Assembly (NCBI RefSeq): GCF_021347895.1
Contig: NC_067118.1
Span: 12,651,015 to 12,715,014, forward strand
DNA: 64,000 nucleotides
Direction of reading: 5' to 3'
Source of the DNA: Acanthochromis polyacanthus
Taxonomy: Eukaryota > Chordata > Actinopteri > Pomacentridae
The notes below the pieces were generated by a model, which was not told the DNA's origin, made no database searches, and saw only the letters and a list, made by a program, of their open reading frames with translations. This document shows, piece by piece, positions 14,701 to 23,427 of the stretch. The position numbers and the translations under genes were made by a program. Each line of letters begins with the position of its first letter. The stretch's first letter is position 1.

Positions 14701-14727
14701 GTAGTGCTCAGCTTTGCCGTCGGCCAT
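706..14727 (-). CDS. tpx2: TPX2, microtubule nucleation factor / Aurora A activator (15 coding exons)
   Basis: TPX2 is a RanGTP-regulated spindle assembly factor that binds and activates Aurora A and nucleates microtubules. Exons, in transcript order: 14727-14628, 12752-12633 (donor uncertain), 12221-12101, 8659-8594, 8329-8237, 7688-7579, 7447-7299, 5199-5028, 4905-4770, 2543-2327, 2176-2081, 1957-1793, 1701-1555, 1464-1353, 872-706. Splice sites are GT-AG and phases agree at every join, giving 657 codons. The N-terminus has YEFDAP, matching the Aurora-binding YSYDAP start of vertebrate TPX2. Repeated TPX2 motifs include [42 protein letters not shown] and [11 protein letters not shown], and the last exon encodes a Glu/Arg-rich helix. 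Human TPX2 is 747 aa, so this protein is somewhat shorter. Recognition is from remembered family motifs; the second exon is the least certain. Confidence 0.93.
2850..3024 (+). mobile_element. truncated end of a Tc1-family element (family shared with 32857-33043)
   Basis: Closely resembles 32857-33043: both run from GAGGCTCATTTCCAGCAA to AAAACATGAA and then an ACCCCA(A/T)A motif typical of the last bases of one fish Tc1 family. This copy lacks the terminal GTAGTGTA and passes directly into another Tc1 family at about 3025. Confidence 0.55.
3025..4600 (+). mobile_element. Tc1/mariner element with long inverted repeats, transposase decayed
   Basis: Inverted repeats of roughly 200 bp: the start (TTAGAATATCATGAAAAAGT) is answered at 4400-4600 by its inverse, ending CCAGCACCTGCA just before TA at 4601. 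The outermost left bases are missing. Between them is a plus-strand Tc1 transposase relic at 3340-4330: an open stretch from 3547 ([36 protein letters not shown]), frameshifts near 4020, then [20 protein letters not shown] and a stop after PQLSI. The first catalytic Asp (TDES in the family) reads SNES here, and frameshifts and stops make it non-functional. Inserted in a tpx2 intron. Confidence 0.85.
4690..4720 (+). repeat. poly(A) tract
   Basis: An uninterrupted run of about 31 A in the tpx2 intron, about 50 bp from the splice donor of the exon at 4770-4905. No SINE body precedes it. Confidence 0.9.
5638..7110 (-). mobile_element. Tc1 element with short TIRs and TA duplication, transposase decayed
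   Basis: Terminal repeats CACTACTCACAATAA (5638 on) and TTATTGTGAGTAGTG (to 7110) are each bordered by TA (5636-5637, 7111-7112). The minus strand encodes a broken Tc1 transposase: an N-terminal helix-turn-helix part at 6717-6478 ([34 protein letters not shown]) and a DDE part at 6282-6058 with FMDDNAPPH. Frameshifts separate them. About 1.47 kb, in a tpx2 intron. Confidence 0.85.
8386..8442 (+). repeat. poly(A) followed by (TA)n
   Basis: About 22 A followed by about 17 TA dinucleotides and a short ACACACAC tail, 57 bp outside the tpx2 exon at 8237-8329. Confidence 0.9.
8698..8764 (+). repeat. palindromic compound microsatellite (TG)n(TA)n(CA)n
   Basis: About 10 TG units, then about 10 TA units, then about 10 CA units. 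The tract is its own reverse complement and could fold into a perfect hairpin or cruciform. It lies 40 bp upstream of the tpx2 exon at 8594-8659. Confidence 0.9.
9193..10813 (-). mobile_element. Tc1 element, CAGTGGGTA family, full length but decayed
   Basis: TIR ends CAGTGGGTACGGAAAGTATT (9193 on) and its inverse CTTTCTCTACCCACTG (to 10813) are both flanked by TA. The inner repeat extends about 170 bp on each side. The minus-strand transposase is in pieces: [14 protein letters not shown] near 10430, [16 protein letters not shown] at 10215-9985, and 9875-9405 with [41 protein letters not shown] and a stop after STQY. The second catalytic Asp and the Glu are present, but stops and frameshifts break the protein. 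Confidence 0.9.
10816..12090. other. tpx2 intron DNA without a recognised feature
   Basis: Open frames here are short and do not resemble any family I know. The stretch is AT-rich and shows no clear terminal repeats. It may contain an old, unrecognisable repeat. Confidence 0.4.
13401..14472 (+). mobile_element. non-autonomous hAT element with perfect 8 bp target duplication
   Basis: The element starts CAGTGATGGAATAACGG and ends CAGTAACGTTCCCAACACCG; the ends are imperfect inverted repeats. Both sides carry the same 8-mer TTTCTACC (13393-13400 and 14473-14480), the target duplication size of hAT transposons. The plus strand inside retains an N-terminal transposase remnant in pieces: a BED-finger-like part near 13766-13900 ([15 protein letters not shown], then [12 protein letters not shown]) and a downstream part ending near 14330. 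The catalytic core is missing, so this is an internally deleted derivative. It sits in the first tpx2 intron. Confidence 0.85.
14487..14572 (-). repeat. SINE/LINE 3' tail fragment
   Basis: On the minus strand this reads AAAGTGCTTTGAG-like sequence followed by AAAAGCGCTGTATAAAT, the widespread fish retroposon tail also seen at 24343 and 49930. Only the tail is present. It abuts the hAT target duplication. Confidence 0.5.
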
Positions 14728-15300
14728 GATCAGAGGAGGTCTTCGTTCGCAAACTCACCTTAGAAACACACCATTAAACACGGTAATTCGTAAGTTAAAT
14801 GGACTTCTGATAAGAGTGTTCAATAAAACTACTAACTTCGCGACATATTTCATTTGAACTAACCGAACATTAGGTCGCATCTTACAGCTGTTTGTTCAAT
14901 GGGATGATGACTGGCAACTGCTCTTAAAACTCTTAACAACAGAAATATTTAGACATTAAGAGAAAGCACATTTCTCTTGCAATGTAACGTTACGATAGTA
15001 ATGGCATTGAGTATTACATTTTAATGAGTTTTACATAAGGGTGAAGTTACCCAGGGAGACAAACTGAAGCTACACGTATCTTCATGAACATTCGTCTGGA
15101 AAATCATACGAATCAAACTACCACCTTTTACTAACTTAGTGCAATAAACATGAACTTTGAAAATAAGTAAATAATCACTGACATACTACACAAAAAAACA
15201 CTGCAAAGCCAAGCTTACCAGGCTGTCCTTTTCCACAGCGATCTAACTCAAACCGTAGTCGCCGCGCAAACTAAACGTTAGCGTTACTTCACGTTTAAAT
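14728..15300 (-). other. tpx2: tpx2 5' UTR exons
   Basis: A donor (CCTG|GTAAGC) at 15218/15219 on the minus strand ends a probable non-coding first exon of about 80 bp. An acceptor-like TCTAAG precedes position 14758, and the second exon then runs through the ATG at 14727. The ATG is the first in the exon and opens the Aurora-binding motif. The 15000-15200 interval between them shows no other feature. Confidence 0.5.
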
Positions 15301-15360
15301 GGCGTTTAACATTTGAACCAGCCAATCGCTAATGTCCTCCCACTCGCCGCTTATTGGCTC
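15294..15360 (-). promoter_or_regulatory. cell-cycle type promoter of tpx2: two CCAAT boxes and CHR-like motifs
   Basis: Upstream of the tpx2 first exon lie CCAAT on the plus strand (15322-15326) and its inverse ATTGG (15353-15357), about 31 bp apart. CHR-like hexamers TTTAAA (15294-15299) and TTTGAA (15312-15317) lie on the gene side. CCAAT boxes (NF-Y) spaced near 30 bp above a CHR (MuvB/DREAM) are typical of G2/M genes, which fits TPX2. A CACGTG E-box lies about 35 bp further upstream. Motif reading only. Confidence 0.5.
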
Positions 15361-15811
15361 ATACAGTGCCTTTTCCTGTGTCCTTACCACGTGATCACCA
15401 CATATTTCAAAATAAAACTCTGGATATCTGAGGGGTGTGCTACAAAGCGAAATTAATGGGTTAGTGAATTATGATGAATTATGATGAAATCAGAGCTTTC
15501 GGTACCACGAAAGTGGCTCTCTTTTAGATCTCCATGGTAACTGTTGTGGGGCGAACCTGTCCAGGGCAGGCTCTGTTTAGAGTTTCGGATTGAAATCAAC
15601 TGGAAGAAGAAGCGTCTCCCTAAATCATTTCCTGACTATTTTTCTGCAAGTGATACAGATTTTCAGCTGAGGGGAATTGTTTTATCTGTCAAAATGTACG
15701 TTACTAAAACTACTGATTGAAACCGTTACAGTATCACACATGGCTAGAGTAGAAGAAGTTTGCCATTGTTTTTGCTACTTACAACATGGCCTTTTATTGA
15801 ATACAACCGCT

Positions 15812-16758
15812 GACAAGAATTATGGAATCACCAGTCTTGGAGAATGCTCATTTAGTTGTTTAATTTTATAGAAAAAAAAGCAGATCACAGACATGCCACA
15901 AAACTGAAGTCATTTAAAATGGCAACTTTCTGGCTTTAAAGAAACATTAAAAGAAATAAAAAAATGTGGTAGTCAATAACAATTGCTCTTTTTTTAGATC
16001 AACCAGAGGTAAAAAATATGGAATCACTCGATTCTGAGGAAAAAAATATGGAATATTGAAAACCAAACAGACAAAAAAAAAAAAACCCACAACAACACAC
16101 CACTAGTACTTTGTTGCACCACCTCTGGCTTTTATAACAGCTTGAGGCTCTGAGGCATGGACTTTACGACTGACAAACAGTACTCTTCATCAGTCTGGCT
16201 CCAACTTTCTCTGATTGCTATTGCCAGATCAGTTTTGCAGGCTGGAGCCTTGTCATGGACCATTTTCTTAAATTTCTTCAACACAGATTTTCCATTGGAT
16301 TGAGATCTGGACTATTTACAGGCCATGACATTGACCTTATGTGTCTTTCTTCAAGGAAAGTTTTTACAGTTTTTGCTCTATGGAAAAATGCATTATCATC
16401 TTGAAAAATTGTCATTATCCCTAAACATCCTTGTAATTGATGGAATAAGAAAAGTGTCCAAAATATCAACGTAAACTTGTGCATTTATTGAAGATGTAAT
16501 GAAGATGTAATGACAGTCATCTCCCCAGTGCCTTTGCCTGACATGCAGCCTCATATCATCAATGACTGTGGAAATTTGCATGTTTTCTTCAGACAGTCAT
16601 CTTCATAAATCTCATTGGAACGGCACCACACAAAAATTCTGGCATCATCACCTTGCCCAATGCGGATTCACGATTCGTCATTGAATATGACTTTCAACCA
16701 GTCATCCACAGTCCACGATTGCTTTTCCTTAGCCCGTTGCAACCTCGTGTTTTTCTGT
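15812..16758 (-). mobile_element. 5'-truncated Tc1 element
   Basis: The outer repeat begins GACAAGAATTATGGAATCACC and a second copy of the GGAATCACTCGATTCTGA motif follows at about 16020, as in Tc1 elements with paired repeat sites. The minus strand encodes transposase fragments at 16581-16278 with FQDDNAFFHRAK and WPVNSPDLNPMEN. It breaks off at about 16758, where telomere-like repeats begin. Confidence 0.75.
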
Positions 16759-16780
16759 TTAGGGTTAGGGTTAGGGTTAG
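16758..16780 (+). repeat. short interstitial telomere-like repeat (TTAGGG)3-4
   Basis: Three full TTAGGG units and a partial fourth, exactly at the broken end of the Tc1 relic. The host family has a similar short motif (GTTTAGG-GTTA) at this site, so local slippage is as likely as telomerase-based repair. Confidence 0.8.
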
Positions 16781-17395
16781 CCTGCATTATGGGACAGTGT
16801 CAGACCTAAATGCATTTCAGTGTAATATCATGTTTAAATACGTGAAGTTTAAAGCTTAACAGCTTTAATGTAAACAGAGATGGCCTCCAAAAAAGATGTG
16901 TCAGCAGAAGAAGAAGAGAAGCTACCACTAAAGCCACCATTGTATTACATTAATTGAACAGAATAACTAACCTGCAGGTTGTACTGTTATTCTAGGTTAG
17001 TATTTTGTGTTCTGTTGCCCTGTTATGCCTGGCTGGTATTTGGATGTGTAGTTCTCTTGTTTTGTCTCGTAGGTCAGTATTTGAGTTGTTAAATTATCAC
17101 TTTGTATTTCAGGCGAATAGCATTAGTAGTGTTATTTTGCCTGCCTGGGTGTTACCTGTCATGGCTTTTGTTTAGCAATTGTTTGCTACAGTCTGCTGTT
17201 ATGTCTGCCAGCCCACTAAAGGGCTCCTGTTCACCTAGCCACCTTAAGCGGTGTGACCTGTTGTCTGTTGTGACCTGTTGTCATTTCCGGTTGTAGTCAA
17301 CTAGTTACGGTTGTAGTTTGTCCTGTTATATTTGCATTGTAAAATAAAAGCTTTATATTTCTACATTCCTTGTGTCGTGTCTCACATCCTGCAAC
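16781..17395 (+). repeat. possible LTR-like retroelement fragment
   Basis: The stretch around 17010-17395 is T-rich with repeated CCTGTTGTC/GTGACC words, then AATAAAAG at 17342-17349, and ends at a CGTGTCTCAC motif. This resembles the R-U5 part of fish Gypsy-type LTRs. I could not find a second LTR or a primer-binding site. Confidence 0.25.
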
Positions 17396-17745
17396 TGAGC
17401 CTCTCTGAAACCGTAACCGATTCTCACTAAAAGCATCAAAATTATGAATGAACACATTATGTAGTAAAATGTGTGAAATAAGTGAAAACATGTCATATAT
17501 TCTTCAAAATAGCCACCCTTTGCTTTGATTACTGCTTTAGCACACTCTTGCATTCTCTTAATGAGCGATGAGGTTGTAACCTGAAATGGTTTTCACTTAA
17601 CAGGTATGCCTTGTCAAGGTTAATTTGTGGAATTTCTTGCCTCCTTAATTGGGTTGGGACCTATTAGCCATGTTGTGCAGAAGTCAGGTTGGTACACAGT
17701 TGACAGTCCTATTTGACAACTGTTTAGATTGGGGTCTGACCAATA
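17396..17745 (-). mobile_element. Tc1 terminal fragment (same family as 18530-19530 and 27776-28900)
   Basis: Contains the family's subterminal segment: TTCTCACTAAAAGCATCAAA, then CTTCAAAATAGCCACCCTTTG and AGTTGACAGTC-like sequence. Only one end is present. Confidence 0.6.
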
Positions 17746-17820
17746 CTTGTGTGTGTGTGGTTTTTTTTTGTTGTTTGTTTTTTTCCGCCAAGGCAGATTC
17801 CAATATTTAGCAGAAAAGTA

Positions 17821-18496
17821 CACTGACAGTCAATAGAAACTTTGAGACCATATTTTTCAACATAATTTTTATTTTGAAGCCCAAAACTGTATTTTCTTCA
17901 TACCAATCATTTGTTTAGCATATTGGCATACAGAAACAAAAATCTAAAGTTTCAAGAATGATTTCAAAATAAAGAATTTCACAAAAGAAAACGGCACCTT
18001 CCAAACACAAAGTCACAACAGTCAATACCGAGTATGGCCTCCATTTGCTTCGATGCAGGCAGCAATCCGTCAGCGCATGCTTTGGACCAGGCTTCTGATT
18101 GTGGGTTGGGAACAGCCCATACGCCTGGCTACATCACTGTAGCTCAAACCGGCCTCCACCATACCCAGTGCCTGGAGACGCTGTTCATGTGATAGACGCG
18201 GCATGATGCTGTTCACTGGACTAACAATGATGGCCTTTTTTGGGCCTTTATATAGGCCTTCAAAACCCATTCTCAAATTGTGCAGATACTCACTGAGTAT
18301 TGCTTGGTGTGTATTTGGTTCACTTTTGCAAAGTGACCAACCCATGTGCAATGAATCATGACAAAATGACAACTCATCATTATCTCAACTACCAGGGCAC
18401 TAGATCATCAGTAAATCCACAATGAATAATTACAACCTCCCTACAAGTAGAATTCTGCGTACATTTCTACCTCAAAGTTTCGATTGACTGTCAGTA
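17821..18496 (-). mobile_element. Tc1-type MITE keeping the transposase helix-turn-helix ORF
   Basis: Inverted ends CACTGACAGTCAATAGAAAC and GTTTCGATTGACTGTCAGTA are bordered by TA. It is only about 676 bp, so most of the transposase is missing. The minus strand from ATG 18204 encodes MPRLSHEQRLQALGMVEAG then SYSDVARRMGCSQPTIRSLV, the first DNA-binding helix-turn-helix of a Tc1 transposase, followed by a stop. A DNA-binding protein with no catalytic core is possible but probably not expressed. Confidence 0.75.
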
Positions 18497-18529
18497 TAGA
18501 TTCCATATTATGGAAATGACCAATCAGCT

Positions 18530-19530
18530 AAGAGGAATAGGCTATCAATACTTGAACTGAAGCTCAGTCTGGAAAATTGCAAAAACGTTGAATGTATCCC
18601 AAGTGCTGTCACAAACCAAGCACTATGACAAAGCTGGCTCAAATGAGGACCACCCCAGGAAAGAAGATCAAGGGTCTCCTCTGCTGCTGAGGATAAGTCT
18701 ATTAGTCACCAGCCTCAAGAACTGCAAGCTGACAGCACCTCAGATTAGAGCCCAGCTAAATACCACACCGTTCCAGCAGCTGACACATCTCTGTATCAAC
18801 TGTTCAGAGAACAGGCCTTTATTGTCAAATAGCTAAGAAAGCACTACTCAAGAAAAGAAACAAGCAGAAGAGAATTGTTTTTGCCAAGAAACACAAGGAA
18901 TGGACATTAGCCTAGTAGAAATCTGTGGTCTGACTCCAAATCTGAGATCTTTGGTTACACCAGTTGTGTCTTTGTGCAAAGCTGAAGAGGTGAATGGATG
19001 GTCTCTGTGTGCATGGTTCCCACCATGAAGCATGGAGGGGGAGGTGCTTTTCTGGTGACATTGTTGGGGATTTATTCAAAATTGAAAGCACACTGAACCA
19101 GCATGGCTACCTTACCACAGCATCCTGCAGCAACATACCGTCTAATTTGTTTAGTTGGACCATTTGTTTTTCAATGGGACAGCAACCCCAAATACACTTT
19201 GGCTGTGGGGCCTACTTGACTGAGAGTGGAGTGCTGTGTCAGACGACCTGACCTCCAGTCACCTGACCTAAACCCATCAAGGTGGTTTGGGATAAGCTGG
19301 ACCACAGAGTGAATGCAAAAGGGCCAACAAGTCCTCAGCATCTCTGGGAACTCCTACAATACTGTTGGAAAACCATTTCAGGTTTCTACCTTATGGAGTG
19401 AATGCCAAGAGTGTGTAAAGCAGTAATCAAAGCAAATGATGTCTATTTTAAAGAATCTAAAATATAAAACATGTTTTGACTTATTTCACACCTTTTTTTA
19501 TTTACTACATAGTTCCACATTTGTTCATTC
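18530..19530 (+). mobile_element. decayed Tc1 element, plus strand
   Basis: Nucleotide text matches a transposase relic: TGAGGACCACCCCAGGAAAG near 18643, ACCATGAAGCATGGAGGGGG (MKHGG) near 19023, and a subterminal repeat with CTAAAATATAAAACATG at the end. It is full of stops and indels. Its right end is cut by the LINE tail and GATAA repeat at 19537. Confidence 0.65.
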
Positions 19531-19536
19531 AGTTTT

Positions 19537-19745
19537 GATAAGATAAGATAAGATAAGATAAGATAAGATAAGATAAGATAAGATAAGATAAGATAAGATA
19601 AGATAATCCTTTATTACTCTCCGTGTCTGGGGAAATTTCCCATGTTACAGCAGCATACATCATACAGTAGAGCAACAATAAGCAACAATAGACAACAATA
19701 CAATGATAAACATAACATAATACCTTCAACATAATACCTTCCATG
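19537..19745 (-). mobile_element. LINE 3' end with (TTATC)n tail
   Basis: About 14 copies of GATAA (19537-19606) run into ATCCTTTATTACTCTCCGTG, then GGGGAAATTTCCCATGTTAC. Read on the minus strand this is a non-LTR retrotransposon 3' UTR (GGGAAATTTCC... AATAAAGGAT) ending in a pentanucleotide repeat. No reverse transcriptase remains. Confidence 0.6.
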
Positions 19746-19928
19746 AGAATCTACAAGGCAAACAGTCATGAAATTAAAGAAAAAAGAGGAGGTGTGTTTT
19801 AGGAGGTAGAATTGAAAAATAGAAGTTAAACCAAATGAAAAATGAACTGTTTCTTGATTTTGCTCCACTTGATTTTCAGTATACATGGACAGTGAAAAAA
19901 AGCAATGATACAGAGAGTCTGTCTTTTC

Positions 19929-19931
<3 letters not shown>

Positions 19932-19972
<41 letters not shown>
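19932..19972 (+). repeat. (TA)n microsatellite
   Basis: About 20 TA units in the tpx2-rhoa intergenic region. Nothing else is recognised between 19750 and 20330. Confidence 0.9.
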
Positions 19973-19974
<2 letters not shown>

Positions 19975-20329
19975 ATTTCGGCTCTGTTTTTGGCAATAGT
20001 TGGGAAAACAAATAATACGTTAACACCAACACCTTGAGAAAGCCGTCAGTCTCGCTTTACACCCTTCATCGAGAGACGCTGGATGGCATTTGTGGAAACG
20101 CACGATTTACAAAAATACACGATTTTCTCCCAGGAAAAATACAGTATACAAGGAATTTCTTTGTCTACTGCTTTTATTTTGACAATCCTTTATTTTAAAA
20201 AGAGAAAATTACCTTAGATCTTTTTGACCTAAATATTCTTTTTCTACGATAATGATTTTTAAAATATGTTCACCAGGGCAAAGAGCTCTTGAAGCAGTAC
20301 GTATTTCTTTATGTCTAGTCGGGAAGACA

Positions 20330-20481
20330 ACTATCTTGATTGGCTATCTTCCGGGTCAGTCAAGATTTTGCTGTGTGCCATTGACTGGAAGTATGGGCGG
20401 GCGTAATCTTCGTGACACTGGTGGGGTGTGCGCTGTTGGGTACGACAGAAACTACAGAGAGGCAGTATTTCCAATAAAACG
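20330..20481 (+). promoter_or_regulatory. rhoa: candidate rhoa promoter and 5' UTR exon
   Basis: A GC-richer patch with an inverted CCAAT box (GATTGGCT, 20338), an ETS-like CTTCCGGG (20347) and a GC box GGGCGGGCG (20395) is followed by a possible splice donor AACG|GTAAAA at 20481/20482. The coding exon at 26915 starts right at an acceptor, so an upstream non-coding exon is needed and this is the best candidate. The span 15.5-20.3 kb would then separate it from the divergent tpx2 promoter. Confidence 0.45.
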
Positions 20482-20869
20482 GTAAAATTATGTTTACGTT
20501 ACTACTTTGAGTCGGTCTCTGCTTCGTTGCTTTGTATTTCTGTGGAGCTGCTATAATTAAGCAATACGCTTTGGTCATAAAATAGTATGTGTCCAGCCTG
20601 ACAAGAGGGGAGCACAAGGCAAAGTTGGCAAGCTAATAAATAGCTTCCGTAGATGGAATGGAAACTGCAGCTAGTTGTAAGTCAGCCCTGTGCTCCACTG
20701 TTTACGCGAGGAACAGAGGCTAAAATTAACACATGAAAATTAGGTTGACACGGGGGTGGCAAATTAAGTGTAACTTAAAGCAGTTCACCAGTGGTTAAGC
20801 TGATAGATACAACATCCAAGGTAAATTGCTGAGGAAGTGAAGTTATACTGTGACGCTAACGTGCAAAAT

Positions 20870-21300
20870 TCTCAAATACGCCATAACTTGGTGGCGTCTG
20901 CCACTTTGCTGGCAGTGTGTTAGCCCACTACATTCTGTAAAATTCATGGCAGTGGATACAGAAAGACTATCAGGATTGATGTAATCTGAATGGTTATTAG
21001 TTGGAAATCTTCCCATAAAAGTAAGAATCTGGACGATGATGTAGGTTTGTAATAAGCTATGAAGAAATAGTCCCGTACAGCTGGAAACTAAACTGTGATT
21101 CTGTGTGTGGCAGCTCATCTGTCTGATATGAAAACACGTAGGTGAAAACAGTAGGTCTTCCTGTCAGATCCTGGTCTGGACACTCAACACAACACTCTCT
21201 GAGCTCTCTCAATGATGATGTATAATTAAAAGAATTTCATTAAGTTAGCAGCGCTGTTGTTCAGTGTGCAAATGTGTGCAAGGCTGTTTGTTGTGACTTT
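20870..21300 (-). repeat. dispersed repeat, inverted relative to 37735-38105
   Basis: Segments such as CAGCTGGAAACTAAACTGTG then CTGTGTGTGGCAGCTCATCT, and TGTCAGATCCTGG, reappear in reverse complement at 37890-38010. Neighbouring AGCAGCGCTGTTGTT and TGTGCAAATGTGTGC words also recur. I do not recognise the family. Confidence 0.55.
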
Positions 21301-23427
21301 TGCACACAAACTATGTATTAAGCGTTTGTGATGTTTTCAGATGAATATTTGGGCTGAAATGTGGACAAATCTTTTTTTAAATCATGTCACACAACTCAGA
21401 GTACTGCTGCTTGTGTGTGCCTATTTGTTAATGCGGTTGTTCAGTTCACACCTGTGCCATGATGAAAGTTATACAGAAATGTTACTATGTCCGACTTAGT
21501 AAGATTGTCGATGCAGCTTTCATGGATAAGCGACCAGAATTCAGACATGCAGCTGGGCCTGTTTAGTTGCTGTCAGATTAACACAGTGCATGTGTGGAAG
21601 TTCTTTAAGATTAGGGCTGTGTTCAGACTGCCAACAATACTGCATGATTAAACAAGGGCTTGTTGCATGGGAACATGCCACTGGTGGTTTCCTTCTCTAG
21701 CTTATATATCTGTCAATATTCATCTTTAATTTTGGCAACTTATATAAGGTGATAGCCCATTCAACTACGATCAAGCTGATATATACTTTCCTATGGTTCT
21801 GCTCATTCTGTGGGATTGCACACACTGATTTAGCATGAAAAAAGCAGCCTTTCCCTGCTGTCACTAGATGTTACAGAGTACGATATTTTCCTTTACATCT
21901 ATCAGTAATACCAACAAAGCTGGTTCATGCAAGATTTTTCCACAGAATATGATCACATGTGACAAGATTGATGTATTTGTGCAACATGGTCATCCTACAA
22001 CATATAGACTTGTTGCGGTGGACCATGTTACCATGTTACAGAGTAGGTCACATTTCGGTACGTCACAAAGCATGCAGCCAAGGGATGGCTTACCAATGAT
22101 ACAGGCCAGCTGTTTATTGTATTTAGATTTAGTCATTAAATAGTCAACTATTTCTTCTAATATATCTGATACCAGGTCTATTGATGATACGCAGACATAG
22201 TACGCCACGTTTTGTGTACGTCACGCTCTGTAGCTTTCCAGATGTCACAGAACCAGCTTGGAATCATGTCATGAGTTAGTGTGTACTATTGATTGGTACT
22301 CACAAAAAAATATTGTCTTCAGCACTACAAATAGTAACTTTAGTTTCAACAAATGCCTCTTATGTCTCAGTCCCAATATGTCACGTTTTTGTGTATGTCA
22401 CATTTTTGTGTTTTGCATATTGGACCTGATTTAGACACATGCCATATAAGCTCTGAAACTTGACTGGATAATACCCCAGACAACACCCTTTAAAATGGTA
22501 TATAACATTAAATATTTCAAGGTACTTCATTTTTCACTCTATGGTGACCAGAATCTGTACGCGTTCCCATGCTACAAGCCCAAGGCCACTGTATTTGCAC
22601 AGCAGAATTATCTGCACAGAGGTCTCCAGTGATAAAGTTTAACATGGCTTGACTTTGGTTACAGCGCAATTTTTAACCAAATATATGCTCAAAGCCATGG
22701 CAGATTACCTTTGTAGCATCTTGGAATGATCACAATATAGAAAAAATAGTGTCTCAGTTTTCTCTTTGAGTATCAAATGTGCTAGTAAACATAAAAACTA
22801 GTGGTGGGATGCGATTAAAAAAGTAATCTAATTAATTACAGGCTTTGTAATTAATCAGTCACTGTTAACACATTTTTTGTCAAACAGCAATATTTGACAC
22901 AATTAGTAATTAATTTCAATTCAAATAAATTTTGGTTGACAGTTGAATCAATAAATAGGCATACACATGTTTATAATTTAAAATATATGAAATTAATAAA
23001 ATGTTAAAATGGGACAAAAAAGGGAAAAAAGTGATTTTTGATGATTTAAGGCCTGGATTTAGTTTTTTTTTTTTCCCATTGCGTTTCAGATAACATCCGC
23101 ATAAGTAATTCAAGGACCTTCAGAAAGTAGAAAATCCACAGGTTCATTCTGTTTTCATAATTTCTAGGTTTGATAAATGGTGGAATTTTGATGGTACTTT
23201 TTTTTTATTAATATACATTTTTCTTTATGAACAATGTTTTTTCATAAACTAAAAGTTTATTATTAAGTTATTAAAAGACATTTTTGTGGTTAAACTTATT
23301 ACTCTGCCGAGGCTCCGCCTCTTTGGCAGTCTAATAATTTAAACTGACAATTGTTTCATTTCTATTTATCTGCATTTTTCATCTGTCTGCTACATTCACA
23401 GATTACTGCAAACTCAAAATGCAATTA

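Noticed and set aside
16758..16780. A chromosome end or large fusion site
   Set aside because: Only three to four TTAGGG units are present, with ordinary DNA on both sides.
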